Shown here piece after piece: positions 1 to 7,147 of a stretch of DNA of 7,458 nt. The notes under the pieces were generated by a model. The model made no database searches. It saw only the letters and a list, made by a program, of their open reading frames with translations, and was not told where the DNA came from. The position numbers and the translations under genes are program-made. This stretch comes from Bacteroidota bacterium (GTDB lineage: Bacteria; Bacteroidota; Bacteroidia; Sphingobacteriales; Sphingobacteriaceae), in the NCBI GenBank assembly GCA_025355225.1, contig JANYAB010000785.1:1-7458 (forward strand), given 5' to 3'. How positions within the stretch are numbered: the stretch's first letter is position 1; each line of letters opens with the position of its first letter.

Positions 1-173
1 ATAATTTTTTTATTGGTTGTTACCGTTGTACTTACCCGCTCCACAGGTTCTACTACTATTTTATCTTTTGATTTTTTGTCGCCACAAGCCGAAAGCAGAA
101 GAATTAAGGATAAAGAAACTATTACTTTCACGTTAATTAAAATATTTATTCCCGAATGTTTGTTATGTTTCAT
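1..173 (-). CDS. N-terminal part of a lipoprotein, possibly TesA-like GDSL esterase (runs off left edge)
   Basis: Read on the minus strand, 57 complete codons are open from an ATG at 173 to the window edge. The product begins with a basic stretch, then a hydrophobic core and a clear lipobox, L27-S28-A29-C30, followed by Gly-Asp-Lys-Lys, so it should be cleaved by signal peptidase II and lipid-anchored at C30. After a Lys/Glu/Thr-rich linker the visible sequence ends in Asn-Lys-Lys-Ile, which would fit the first beta strand before a catalytic domain. A GTG at 131 is an alternative start and would give a more typical 15-residue signal before the cysteine; I cannot decide between them. The gene lies downstream of, and in the same direction as, a YbbA/YbbP-like ABC pair. 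Since that family is known for its linkage to tesA (lysophospholipase L1/arylesterase), a lipid-anchored TesA homologue is a reasonable guess, but no catalytic motif is visible here. Confidence 0.75.
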   Translation of the reverse strand, partial: MKHNKHSGINILINVKVIVSLSLILLLSACGDKKSKDKIVVEPVERVSTTVTTNKKI

Positions 174-254
174 TTCAATTTATTTAAAAAAATTGTCTTG
201 CTGATGAATGATGCATCTACTATTTGCAATAGGACAGATGCGTTTATTCTAAGC

Positions 255-283
255 TAAAAATAGATATTTTCGATAATAACAAA
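255..283 (-). promoter_or_regulatory. Possible promoter for the left-edge lipoprotein gene
   Basis: On the minus strand, TTTG (280-283) is followed after 17 nt by TATTTTTA (255-262), which matches the Bacteroidota -7 consensus TAnnTTTG at seven of eight positions. The spacing is short for the usual 19 nt. It would leave a leader of roughly 75 nt before the ATG at 173. The region is AT-rich, so chance matches are likely. I see no convincing terminator in the rest of the 174-383 gap, so read-through from the permease gene is also possible. Confidence 0.25.
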
Positions 284-383
284 AATGATTTTGGTTACTT
301 AGTTCTACGGCATAGTAATATTTATACCTTATCAAAAAGTTCCTTTCAGTCTATGCTACCTGTCAACGAAAGACCAAAAGGCC

Positions 384-2942
384 TTACACATCCGTCCTCA
401 AAATTTCCAGCGGCGGTTTGTTCAGTATGCCCCTGCTATTAAACAGGCCAATTACTATAGTTAGTACAGCGATTGCTAAAAATAATAATAAGGCAGGCAG
501 CAGATCAGCATTAAATGGTATGTCGAAGCTGTATTTTGCCAATAGCCAACTACCTGCAAAGGCAATTACAATACCGGTTGCTGCCGACAGCGCGCCTAAA
601 AAGAAGTATTCAATGGCGGTGATCACCAAAATCTGTTTGCGGCTTGCACCCATGGTACGGAGCAGCACGCTTTCCTGTATGCGTTGATATTTGCTTATCC
701 TTACCGAGGCGATGAGCACAACCACACCGGTAATAATGCTGAATAATGCCATAAAGCGGATGATATCGCCTAATTTATCCAGCAGATCATCCAGTACACT
801 TAAAACCAGCCCAAGGTCGACGATAGAAACATTGGCGAACTGCCGCACCACCTGCTGCTGAAACTGGGCCGATGCTGCTTTGGACGGAACGCGCGTTAGC
901 AGCACATGGAACTGAGGTGCATCCTCCATCACCCCTTTCGGAAACAGGAAGATGAAGTTAGTTTGCATCTTGTTCCAATTTACCGAGCGGATACTGGTAA
1001 TTTTTGTGGATACTGGCATACCCTGCACATTAAACAGCAAGCGATCCCCAATCTGCAAGTGGCTGCGTTTAGCAAAAAGATCATAAACCGATAAGGGAAC
1101 GTCCCCGTTGTGCGGCGCTTTGCCCACCCAATCCCCGCTTAATATCTTTTCGGTAGCTGTCAGTGTATCACGGTAAGTAACCCGGAATTCGTTGGCGAAA
1201 ATGTGGTGCGAAAAGCGAATGGTTGTGTCCTTTTTTACATCAGCCGCAGTTTTGCCGTTGACCTTATCAATACGAACAGTAACCACAGGTACCTGTTGCA
1301 GAATCGGTAAATGATTATGCCGTGCCAGGGCTGTCAATCCTTTTTCCTGACTACTTTGGATATCAAATAAGATCATATTGGCCTGGTTACCGCTTGCCGA
1401 AAGGGTCACCTGCTTAACTAACAGGCTTTGGATAAAAAAGAGCGTACAAATAAAAGCAGTGCTTAAACCTATAGAAACAATAAGGATAACGGTTTGGTTA
1501 TTGGGCCGGTATAAATTGGCAAAACCCTGTCTCCACAGGTAACTCCACGAACTTTGCATGAGCAGTTTTACCAGGTACATCAATAGCTTCGCGATCAGGG
1601 TAAGGATGACAAAGGCTATAAGGATGCCGATGGTAAAAAATGCACTCGCCATCCAGTCATCCAGTTGAAAATAAGTGAATACCACTATAAAAAACAGGAT
1701 GAGGCTATAAACCAACCACCTAAGAGGATCACGCAACAGGTTAACCGGTTCGTATGAGATACGAAGGGTATTAAGCGGCGATATATTGCGTATGGCAATA
1801 AGGGGTAATAAAGCGAAAAGGATGGATATGATCACGCCTAAAATAATACCCTGTCCGATAGCCATCCACGAGATATCGGTTGAGATGGATATGGGCATAA
1901 AATCTTTAAAAACAACGGGCAAAACATGCTGGATGACACTACCCAACACCGAGCCGATAACCGAGCCTATGAGCCCAATACCCGCTATCTGTATTAGATA
2001 GATCAGAAATGCCTCATAAGCCTTTACCCCCAGGCAACGCATAATGGCTATGGAAGCAATTTTCTCGCGCACATAAATATGGATGGCGCTGGCAACGCCC
2101 ACACACCCCAGCAGCAGGGCGATAAAACCCACGAGGGATAAAAAGCGCGTCAGGTCGGCAAAAGAGCGGCCGGTATTTTCTTTCCGGGTATCGATGGTAT
2201 CGTAGTTCATTCCTGCCCGTTCCAGTCGCGGATCAAGATTTTTTACCAGCTTATCTATGTTCACTGCATGGTCAAACTTGTAATAAAAATTATAACTGAT
2301 GCGGCTCCCTTTTTGCGATAAACCGCTTTGCTGCAGGTATTGCAACGGGATGTAAACTATAGGTGCAATACCGGATGATATACCCGTTTGTCCGGGTGCC
2401 TTATTTAAGATACCGGCTATTAAAAAGGTAACATTGCCCACTTTGATGGAATCATTTACCCGGGCATTAAACTGCAGCATCAGGGTTTGGTCCACCAGTG
2501 CTTTTTTGCCATTGCGAAAATCTTTACCTGCTTGTACTGGGGTGGTTTCTAAACTGCCATAATAGGGAAAATCGCCTTGCAAGGCGCGGACCTGCACCAG
2601 CCTCGTCCCTTTACTTTTTGGGAAATAGATCATAGACGCAAAACTGCGTTCCTGCGAACGCCGGTCGCCAAGCGAATCTATCAGCGGCTGCAGAGATGCT
2701 TCAACCGGCTTATTACCAGTAATACTGAGATCAGCGCCAATGAGAGTGGCGGCCTGGTTGTCTATATCTTTTTTCAGGTTAAAGCCGAAGGAATAAATGG
2801 CCACCAATGCGGCAATGCCAAATATGATAGAGGAGACAAATAAAAATAGCCGCGACCTGTTCCTGCGACTGTCGCGCCATGCCATTTCAAAAAGCCAGGG
2901 TATATTTAGCTTGCGCTTATAATTTATCGGAGTATTATCCAT
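384..2942 (-). CDS. YbbP-like ABC transporter permease, two FtsX domains
   Basis: This 852-residue inner-membrane protein is the permease partner of the ATPase encoded just upstream. Ten likely membrane segments are visible, near residues 33-53, 268-288, 312-338, 361-385, 409-424, 433-460, 484-508, 729-747, 771-797 and 815-833. Two large extracytoplasmic blocks (about 61-260 and 509-728) lie between them. FtsX-type regions occur around 265-395 and 725-845, and the protein ends in the usual Pro-Leu-Glu-Ile-Leu-Arg tail. Landmarks of the YbbP group (COG3127) are the NLYRPNNQT stretch before helix 7 (476-484) and EFRVTYRD...LSGDW (585-605) in the second external block. The length suits YbbP (about 800 residues) and not single-domain MacB/LolCE subunits. 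By family, such proteins move or release lipids, lipoproteins or other hydrophobic molecules, but the substrate is unknown. The ATG at 2942 lies 10 bp after the ATPase stop, so the two are cotranscribed. Confidence 0.9.
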   Translation of the reverse strand: MDNTPINYKRKLNIPWLFEMAWRDSRRNRSRLFLFVSSIIFGIAALVAIYSFGFNLKKDIDNQAATLIGADLSITGNKPVEASLQPLIDSLGDRRSQERSFASMIYFPKSKGTRLVQVRALQGDFPYYGSLETTPVQAGKDFRNGKKALVDQTLMLQFNARVNDSIKVGNVTFLIAGILNKAPGQTGISSGIAPIVYIPLQYLQQSGLSQKGSRISYNFYYKFDHAVNIDKLVKNLDPRLERAGMNYDTIDTRKENTGRSFADLTRFLSLVGFIALLLGCVGVASAIHIYVREKIASIAIMRCLGVKAYEAFLIYLIQIAGIGLIGSVIGSVLGSVIQHVLPVVFKDFMPISISTDISWMAIGQGIILGVIISILFALLPLIAIRNISPLNTLRISYEPVNLLRDPLRWLVYSLILFFIVVFTYFQLDDWMASAFFTIGILIAFVILTLIAKLLMYLVKLLMQSSWSYLWRQGFANLYRPNNQTVILIVSIGLSTAFICTLFFIQSLLVKQVTLSASGNQANMILFDIQSSQEKGLTALARHNHLPILQQVPVVTVRIDKVNGKTAADVKKDTTIRFSHHIFANEFRVTYRDTLTATEKILSGDWVGKAPHNGDVPLSVYDLFAKRSHLQIGDRLLFNVQGMPVSTKITSIRSVNWNKMQTNFIFLFPKGVMEDAPQFHVLLTRVPSKAASAQFQQQVVRQFANVSIVDLGLVLSVLDDLLDKLGDIIRFMALFSIITGVVVLIASVRISKYQRIQESVLLRTMGASRKQILVITAIEYFFLGALSAATGIVIAFAGSWLLAKYSFDIPFNADLLPALLLFLAIAVLTIVIGLFNSRGILNKPPLEILRTDV

Positions 2943-2952
2943 GGCCGTTATC

Positions 2953-3648
2953 TCAGAAATTAGTTATGCTGGTTTTATCATCACCTATAAGTTTGCCACC
3001 TTTTATCCGGATTATACGCTGGGTTTTGGCCGCCAGCTCCAGGTCGTGGGTTACTAAAACAAGGGTGGTGCCTGCTTCCCTGTTCAGGTCGAATATTAGT
3101 TTAATCACCTTTTCGGCTGTTTCAAAATCCAGGTTCCCGGTAGGCTCATCGGCAAATAATATTTTAGGCTGATTGCTGAACGCCCGTGCCAGTGAAACCC
3201 GTTGCTGCTCGCCACCCGAAAGCTGGGCCGGGTAATGATGTCCGCGATCAGTGAGGCCCACTTTATCAAGCAGGTCCATTGAGCGGGCTTTGATGTTTTT
3301 CTCGCCTCTAAGTTCTAAGGGGACCATTACATTTTCTAAAGCCGTTAGTGTAGGCAATAATTGAAAATTCTGGAATATAAAGCCAACAAATTGGTTGCGG
3401 ACTTGCGCGCGTTTGTCCTCGCTCAGGCCGCCAAGATTGATGCCATTTAATTCCACCATACCTGTTGAGGATTGGTCAAGCCCGGCGCAGAGGCCCAGCA
3501 AAGTAGTTTTGCCACTTCCTGATGGCCCCACAATGGCATTAGTTGATCCGGCGTTTACAGAAAAGTTAATATTGTCAAGCACGGTCAGGGTCTTGCCCGC
3601 GCTGTTATAGGTTTTACCCAGGTTTGATGTATTCAGAATGGTTTCCAC
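2953..3648 (-). CDS. YbbA/LolD/MacB-type ABC transporter ATPase
   Basis: This 231-residue cytoplasmic ATPase has every motif of an active nucleotide-binding domain: Walker A GPSGSGKT (41-48), Q-loop Gln93, signature LSGGEQQR (143-150), Walker B ILFADE (163-168), D-loop GNLD (171-174) and the switch histidine His201. The family (COG4181/COG1136: YbbA, LolD, MacB) drives FtsX-type permeases that do not transport across the membrane in the classical way but couple ATP hydrolysis to movements on the outer face. The downstream gene encodes exactly such a permease, and the 10-bp gap indicates one operon. The YbbA assignment rests mostly on the YbbP-like partner; from this subunit alone, LolD or MacB could not be excluded. 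The start at 3648 places the conserved first strand at the usual distance from Walker A. A candidate promoter lies about 150 bp upstream. Confidence 0.92.
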   Translation of the reverse strand: METILNTSNLGKTYNSAGKTLTVLDNINFSVNAGSTNAIVGPSGSGKTTLLGLCAGLDQSSTGMVELNGINLGGLSEDKRAQVRNQFVGFIFQNFQLLPTLTALENVMVPLELRGEKNIKARSMDLLDKVGLTDRGHHYPAQLSGGEQQRVSLARAFSNQPKILFADEPTGNLDFETAEKVIKLIFDLNREAGTTLVLVTHDLELAAKTQRIIRIKGGKLIGDDKTSITNF

Positions 3649-3795
3649 TCGTATATTGTTTTTTTATTGGATGAACTGTAGTTATAAATGTTACTAAAAA
3701 TAGAACGTTAGCAGACTATTGGGGATTATTTCGGGATAAATGATTTTGATATGATTAAGTTTCCAGTTAGTGAAGTTATTGATAGTTTTCTTTCC

Positions 3796-3825
3796 CAAAC
3801 TTAATGTTATATCATTAAACCCAAA
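3796..3825 (-). promoter_or_regulatory. Candidate Bacteroidota promoter for the ABC operon
   Basis: On the minus strand, TTTG (3822-3825) is followed after 18 nt by TAAGTTTG (3796-3803). This matches the TTTG / 17-23 nt / TAnnTTTG pattern of the primary sigma factor of Bacteroidota at every fixed position. It would start the ATPase-permease transcript with a leader of about 140 nt. No equally good match was found on the plus strand for the divergent hydrolase gene in 3649-3863. Confidence 0.5.
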
Positions 3826-3863
3826 TAGACTGCAATTTTTTTTGTTAGTTTTATAGCTGAACC

Positions 3864-5714
3864 ATGTTAAAGTCTATCCTTATTTTTTGTTTGGCACTTA
3901 TCTGTACTTTAACAAAAGCGCAAAATCAGGCAATAACTATCAACAACTTAAGCAGCTCGATTAACCAGGTCATGGCGAACGAGCATATCCCCGGCCTGAT
4001 GGTGGGCATTGCAACAAAAGATTCCATTGTTTTTACCGGAGGTTTTGGTTATTCAGATATCCGAACAAAACAACCCGTTACGGCAGATAATTTATTCAGG
4101 TTAGGTTCGGTTACAAAAATGTTCGTGTCTCTGGCTATCCTCCAACTGATGGATGAACATAAAATAAGTTTAAACGATAGGCTTAAAGCGATAGCTCCCG
4201 AAATTCCGTTCACTAATGAATGGGAAGCAAACAACCCTGTACGTATTGTTAATTTGCTGGAACATACCAGCGGCTTTGATGATTTAAAGCTGAATGCTTT
4301 TTACAATGTTACCTCCCAGGATTTAAAAGGCCTTGAAACCGTAATAGCCTCTAAAAAATCATTGGTATGCCGTTGGAAGCCAGGTGAGCGCTGTAGTTAT
4401 TGTAACCCTAATTACGTAATACTTGCTTACCTGGTAGAAAAAATATCGGGGATACCTTATGATCAGTATATCGCTAAAAACATACTCCAGCCTCTTAATA
4501 TGACGGCTACTAATTTTAATTTAAGGATAACGGACAAAAACCGGGAGGTAAAAGAATACATCTATAAAAATTGGCAGTATGAACAAATACCAGTTATACC
4601 TGCTATGGCGGGTGGTGACGGGGGCTTAAAATCAAGCGCCAACGATATGATTAAGTTTGTACGCTTATTTTTAAACAACGGCAAACCTCTTTTTAAAGCT
4701 GGCCTAATTGATGAGATGGAGACCCCGCATAGCAGTTTGGCAGTAAATGCAGGCTTGAAAACAGGATATGCTCTTGCCAATGAAACGTTTGCAGGCTACA
4801 ATAAATATCTCTTTAGAGGACACAAAGGGATTGCCGGCAGTTGTTATACTACTTTAATGTATAACAGAGCACTTGGGTGTGGTTTTATCATCGCATCAAA
4901 TGGGAATAACGATATGGAGGCAGTATCTAAACTGATCATTTCGTTTTTGGAACAAAACAAACCCGCCCGTATACCAACTGGACTGCCGCTTAATAAAACG
5001 GCGATAGCCCCTTATTTGGGGTTTTACCAGTTCGAAAGCCCGCGGATGAAATTGTCTGCGTTCAGCGACAGATTGAAAGTCGGCTTCCATACTTTTATAA
5101 AAAACGACACCCTTTATTTAAAAGAACTTTCTGGCAATGTTGATACTTTGATTGAAACCGGACCCCTGCAATTTGCAAAAAAAGGAATGAATGCTACCCA
5201 ATATGCTTTTTTAAATAACAGAGGCAAAAATGTAATGCTGGCAGAGCGGCACTATTTTTATTTTGAACAAACTAATTACACCTGGGCCATAATTAAAAGA
5301 GGCATCATATTAGTTGCCGTATTATTTGCTTTGTCATCCCTATTTTTTGGGGTGCAATCGCTTATAAGCTTTGCCATGGGCAAAGTGCTCAAAAGGCATC
5401 TGTTGATAAGGATTGTGCCTATGTTGGCAATGATATTGCTATTATGTGGCCTTTTGCAAATAAATCAGGTGCAGAAATATAGCTACCTGCTTTATCAAAT
5501 GAACACGATTAACGAACGTACTTTAATAATTTTTTTAGGAACCCTGCTTTTTGGTGTGCTTAGTGTATTTAATATGGTTTTGGTTATAAAAAATATACAT
5601 CTGGTCAAATCGTGGTGGCTTCGGTATTATTTGGTGATAACAGCTTGCTCCCTGCTATTAATTGCTTTTATTTTCTTTCAAGCCGGATGGATAGGTTTAA
5701 GGCCCTGGGTATAG
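3864..5714 (+). CDS. Exported beta-lactamase-family serine hydrolase with C-terminal membrane domain
   Basis: The 616-residue product starts with a signal peptide (cleavage likely after Ala19 in TKA-Q). A catalytic domain of the class C beta-lactamase/D,D-peptidase superfamily (PF00144) follows, at about residues 25-365. The three active-site motifs are present: SxxK as Ser82-Val-Thr-Lys85, YxN as Tyr179-Cys-Asn181, and a third motif in RGHKGIAG, His320-Lys-Gly322. Supporting signatures are LLEHTSGFDD (131-140) and GGDGGLKSSANDM (250-262). A linker of about 110 residues leads to four likely membrane segments near 480-503, 513-532, 553-575 and 588-608. The membrane tail should anchor the enzyme with its catalytic domain in the periplasm. 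The family covers beta-lactamases, esterases and peptidases acting on D-amino-acid or ester substrates; the substrate here cannot be read from sequence. The ATG at 3864 gives a well-formed signal peptide and has no Shine-Dalgarno, as is usual in this phylum. It is monocistronic and convergent with the next gene. Confidence 0.9.
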   Translation: MLKSILIFCLALICTLTKAQNQAITINNLSSSINQVMANEHIPGLMVGIATKDSIVFTGGFGYSDIRTKQPVTADNLFRLGSVTKMFVSLAILQLMDEHKISLNDRLKAIAPEIPFTNEWEANNPVRIVNLLEHTSGFDDLKLNAFYNVTSQDLKGLETVIASKKSLVCRWKPGERCSYCNPNYVILAYLVEKISGIPYDQYIAKNILQPLNMTATNFNLRITDKNREVKEYIYKNWQYEQIPVIPAMAGGDGGLKSSANDMIKFVRLFLNNGKPLFKAGLIDEMETPHSSLAVNAGLKTGYALANETFAGYNKYLFRGHKGIAGSCYTTLMYNRALGCGFIIASNGNNDMEAVSKLIISFLEQNKPARIPTGLPLNKTAIAPYLGFYQFESPRMKLSAFSDRLKVGFHTFIKNDTLYLKELSGNVDTLIETGPLQFAKKGMNATQYAFLNNRGKNVMLAERHYFYFEQTNYTWAIIKRGIILVAVLFALSSLFFGVQSLISFAMGKVLKRHLLIRIVPMLAMILLLCGLLQINQVQKYSYLLYQMNTINERTLIIFLGTLLFGVLSVFNMVLVIKNIHLVKSWWLRYYLVITACSLLLIAFIFFQAGWIGLRPWV

Positions 5715-5751
5715 TTAATGCGGCCAGATCAATATCATTAAGATAAAGATT

Positions 5752-5855
5752 TAATATCGAACACTGAATAACGAACGCCGAATGTTGAAGTAAAAACTTC
5801 GGCGTTCGATGCCTGCCTGCCGGCAGGCAGGTTCAAAATCCGGTGTTCGATATTA
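5752..5855. repeat. Composite nested inverted repeat between convergent genes; likely dispersed repeat and bidirectional terminator
   Basis: An outer perfect 13-bp inverted repeat (5752-5764 with 5843-5855, core ATCGAACAC) encloses two further structures. The first is a perfect 11-bp inverted repeat (CGAACGCCGAA at 5772-5782 with 5798-5808) with a 15-nt loop. The second is a 20-bp GC-rich palindrome (5812-5831). The block is flanked by T/A-rich sequence (TATTATTATTTTTC on the right) and lies between the 3' ends of two convergent genes, so it could end transcription from both sides. The modular, near-symmetrical build and the GAACGCC/CGAACAC wording look like an intergenic repeat family and not a simple terminator. 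Copy number cannot be judged from one window. Confidence 0.75.
5812..5831. repeat. Perfect 20-bp GC-rich palindrome
   Basis: CCTGCCTGCC is followed directly by its own reverse complement, with no spacer. It is much more GC-rich than its surroundings and contains two tandem CCTG units per half. It sits inside the composite repeat, just to the right of the inner hairpin. REP-like palindromes of this kind are often present in many intergenic copies; whether this one is needs a genome-wide search. Confidence 0.8.
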
Positions 5856-5890
5856 TTATTTTTCATTTATTTCTTAACTTGATTATGGCA

Positions 5891-5926
5891 AATTCCGAAA
5901 TCGAACTTCCGAATTCCGCATTCAAA
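5891..5926. repeat. Degenerate AATTCCG-type repeat next to the isomerase stop codon
   Basis: The heptamer AATTCCG occurs at 5891-5897 and again at 5912-5918, with ATCGAAC and TTCCGAATT between them. This low-complexity wording resembles the CGAA/TTCG-rich units of the composite repeat 35 bp to the left and may be a decayed extension of it. It ends right at the 3' end of the isomerase gene. No function is evident. Confidence 0.35.
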
Positions 5927-6853
5927 TCAAATTCCCATTGCCCTTAAATTCTTATAGCTGGTAGCGATGCTGGCAAACGCGTCTTTAGGCATATCGTGTT
6001 CCACAAAGTAATGTTTTACGCCAGCGATTTTGGTGTTTTCAAAAATGCGTTTAAAATCCACCACACCATCGCCAACAGGCTCGAGGGTAGTGAAATCTTT
6101 GCTAATATCCTTTACGTGCAGTAAAGGGAAACGACCGGGATGTTTCTTAAACAACTCAACAGGATCAACCCCAGCTTTGGTTGCCCAGGCAAGATCGAGT
6201 TCCATCTTCACCAGGTCGGCCTGGGTACCCGATAATAACAGGTGATAAGGTATTTGACCCTCCACGTCTTTAAATTCCATATCATGATTATGGTAGCAGA
6301 GTTGGATCTTCGCTTTTTTGCAGGCTTCGCCTGTTTTGTTTAATATCTCTATGGAACTTTTAATTTCGTCAAGGGTGCCCGTGGGGATATTGGCACAAAC
6401 CATATAAGGGATACCGCCTTCTGCTGCCTCATCTACCAGTTGCTGCATATCGTCCTTAAGGTTTCGCATATGCGGGGGTAAAGTCATCGGTTTTCCATCA
6501 GGGCCGGCAGGCATTTTCATGCCTTTTGGCATTTTAAACGGAGCGCCTAATACATGGTGTGATTTCCACGCAAGTCCAAGTTCCCCGCATAAGGCGGCAA
6601 ACTCCTTAGGCTTCATACCATAATAGCCGGGCAGCTTACTAAAAGCGGATTCCACTTCTTTATAGCCGATATCAGCAACCTTTTTTAGGTTATCCTTAAC
6701 ATCAGCATCAATAACGTTAAATAAGGTATAAAGCTGCAAGCCAATAGGGTGTTCCCCTGCATTTGCAAAGAAAGCTGAAGCTGCCTTCGGCAAAACCAAC
6801 GCGCCAAGGGCTGCCGCACCCGTGCCTATCAGGAATTTTCTTCTGTTTAACAT
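5927..6853 (-). CDS. Tat-exported sugar phosphate isomerase/epimerase-like TIM-barrel protein
   Basis: The 308-residue product opens with a twin-arginine signal (NRRKFLIG at 3-10, an alanine-rich hydrophobic stretch, and an ASA cleavage site near residue 27), so it should be exported folded. The rest is a xylose-isomerase-like TIM barrel (PF01261; IolE/IolI-type). Probable metal-site and active-site segments are YHNHDMEF (187-194), ELDLAWA (218-224), HVKD (246-249), VGDGVVDF (260-267) and VEHD (284-287). The family binds a divalent metal and isomerises or epimerises sugars, inositols or keto-sugars. Despite the common name, a periplasmic member is unlikely to act on phosphorylated sugars, and related Bacteroidota proteins may work in processing of oxidised (keto) sugars; the substrate is unknown. 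A Met/Pro-rich segment (107-131) extends one loop. No operon partner is visible: the gene converges on the hydrolase gene, and its upstream region is the long inverted repeat. Confidence 0.88.
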   Translation of the reverse strand: MLNRRKFLIGTGAAALGALVLPKAASAFFANAGEHPIGLQLYTLFNVIDADVKDNLKKVADIGYKEVESAFSKLPGYYGMKPKEFAALCGELGLAWKSHHVLGAPFKMPKGMKMPAGPDGKPMTLPPHMRNLKDDMQQLVDEAAEGGIPYMVCANIPTGTLDEIKSSIEILNKTGEACKKAKIQLCYHNHDMEFKDVEGQIPYHLLLSGTQADLVKMELDLAWATKAGVDPVELFKKHPGRFPLLHVKDISKDFTTLEPVGDGVVDFKRIFENTKIAGVKHYFVEHDMPKDAFASIATSYKNLRAMGI

Positions 6854-6881
6854 AATTTTAAGTTTTTGATAATTGAGTTTT

Positions 6882-6912
6882 TAAAGATAATAAATCATTG
6901 TGTACATACAAC
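6882..6912 (-). promoter_or_regulatory. Candidate promoter of the isomerase gene, straddling the inverted-repeat boundary
   Basis: On the minus strand, GTTG (6909-6912) is followed after exactly 19 nt by TATCTTTA (6882-6889). These match the -33 TTTG and -7 TAnnTTTG elements with one mismatch each at the ideal spacing. The -7 ends about 28 bp before the ATG at 6853, a normal leader length. The -33 element and spacer lie inside the left arm of the long inverted repeat; seven of the eight bases of the -7 lie outside the part of the arm that can be seen. Confidence 0.45.
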
Positions 6913-6918
6913 ACAATG
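6896..6918. repeat. Subterminal hairpin in the inverted-repeat arm
   Basis: CATTGTGT (6896-6903) and ACACAATG (6911-6918) form a perfect 8-bp stem with a 7-nt loop. The same structure recurs in the right arm at 7429-7451. It lies a few bases inside the visible end of the element and overlaps the spacer and -33 of the candidate isomerase promoter. It could therefore be a transposase site, an operator, or part of the fold. Confidence 0.65.
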
Positions 6919-7020
6919 GGGATTTATTTTTCTAATCATAACAATAACCTGCGCGCCGTTATCTTCTGCTTTATCCCTTAAATAGGCTGACTTAACCGCA
7001 ATTCGGCTGTTATAGTGATT

Positions 7021-7063
7021 ACACGGTGTTAAATTGCGTAAAAACACGTGTCAATTACCGTGT
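7021..7063. repeat. Bulged internal inverted repeat in the arm
   Basis: ACACGGT (7021-7027) pairs with ACCGTGT (7057-7063). After a 4-nt bulge, AATTG (7032-7036) pairs with CAATT (7052-7056), giving 12 bp in all around a 15-nt loop that contains the palindrome ACACGTGT. The palindrome GTGTTAACAC follows directly. The mirror copy in the right arm is at 7284-7326. Confidence 0.5.
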
Positions 7064-7085
7064 TAACACTGACTTCTTTTTTATT

Positions 7086-7110
7086 ATTAATGTCCAATTT
7101 TGACATTAAT
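7086..7110. repeat. Internal 9-bp hairpin in the arm
   Basis: ATTAATGTC (7086-7094) and GACATTAAT (7102-7110) form a perfect 9-bp stem with a 7-nt loop, preceded by a run of six T. The mirror copy lies at 7237-7261 in the right arm. Its geometry (8-9 bp stem, 7-nt loop) matches the subterminal hairpin, although the sequence differs. Confidence 0.6.
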
Positions 7111-7147
7111 TAATTTAAATGAAAAAGGAAATAATAACAGTGTTGTT

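Larger units (their letters stand above)
6889..7147 (+). repeat. Left arm of the long inverted repeat
   Basis: This 259-nt arm pairs with 7201-7458. The outer 119 nt (6889-7007) match perfectly. Differences from the other arm fall at 7008, 7009, 7030, 7075, around 7111-7114 (one substitution and a 1-nt indel), near 7136 and at 7145. The arm contains three internal inverted repeats, listed separately. Confidence 0.9.

Noticed and set aside
13..204. A plus-strand open frame of 63 codons at the left edge
   Set aside because: It lies opposite the lipoprotein signal region, has no family signature, and its composition is explained by the minus-strand gene with a clear lipobox.
174..383. A terminator after the permease gene
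   Set aside because: No stable GC-rich stem followed by a T run is visible on the minus strand; only short AT-rich symmetries such as CTATTTGCAATAG occur.
2577..3172. Plus-strand open frames opposite the permease and ATPase genes
   Set aside because: They overlap strong, motif-bearing minus-strand genes and show no domain-like sequence.
3649..3863. A plus-strand promoter for the hydrolase gene
   Set aside because: Only partial -7 matches such as TAAGTTTC (3756-3763) and TAGTTTTC (3783-3790) were found, none with a good -33 at the right spacing.
3864..3923. Lipobox in the hydrolase signal peptide (cysteines 9 and 14)
   Set aside because: The residues before both cysteines are bulky (Phe, Ile), not Gly/Ala/Ser, and a normal signal peptidase I site follows at TKA-Q.
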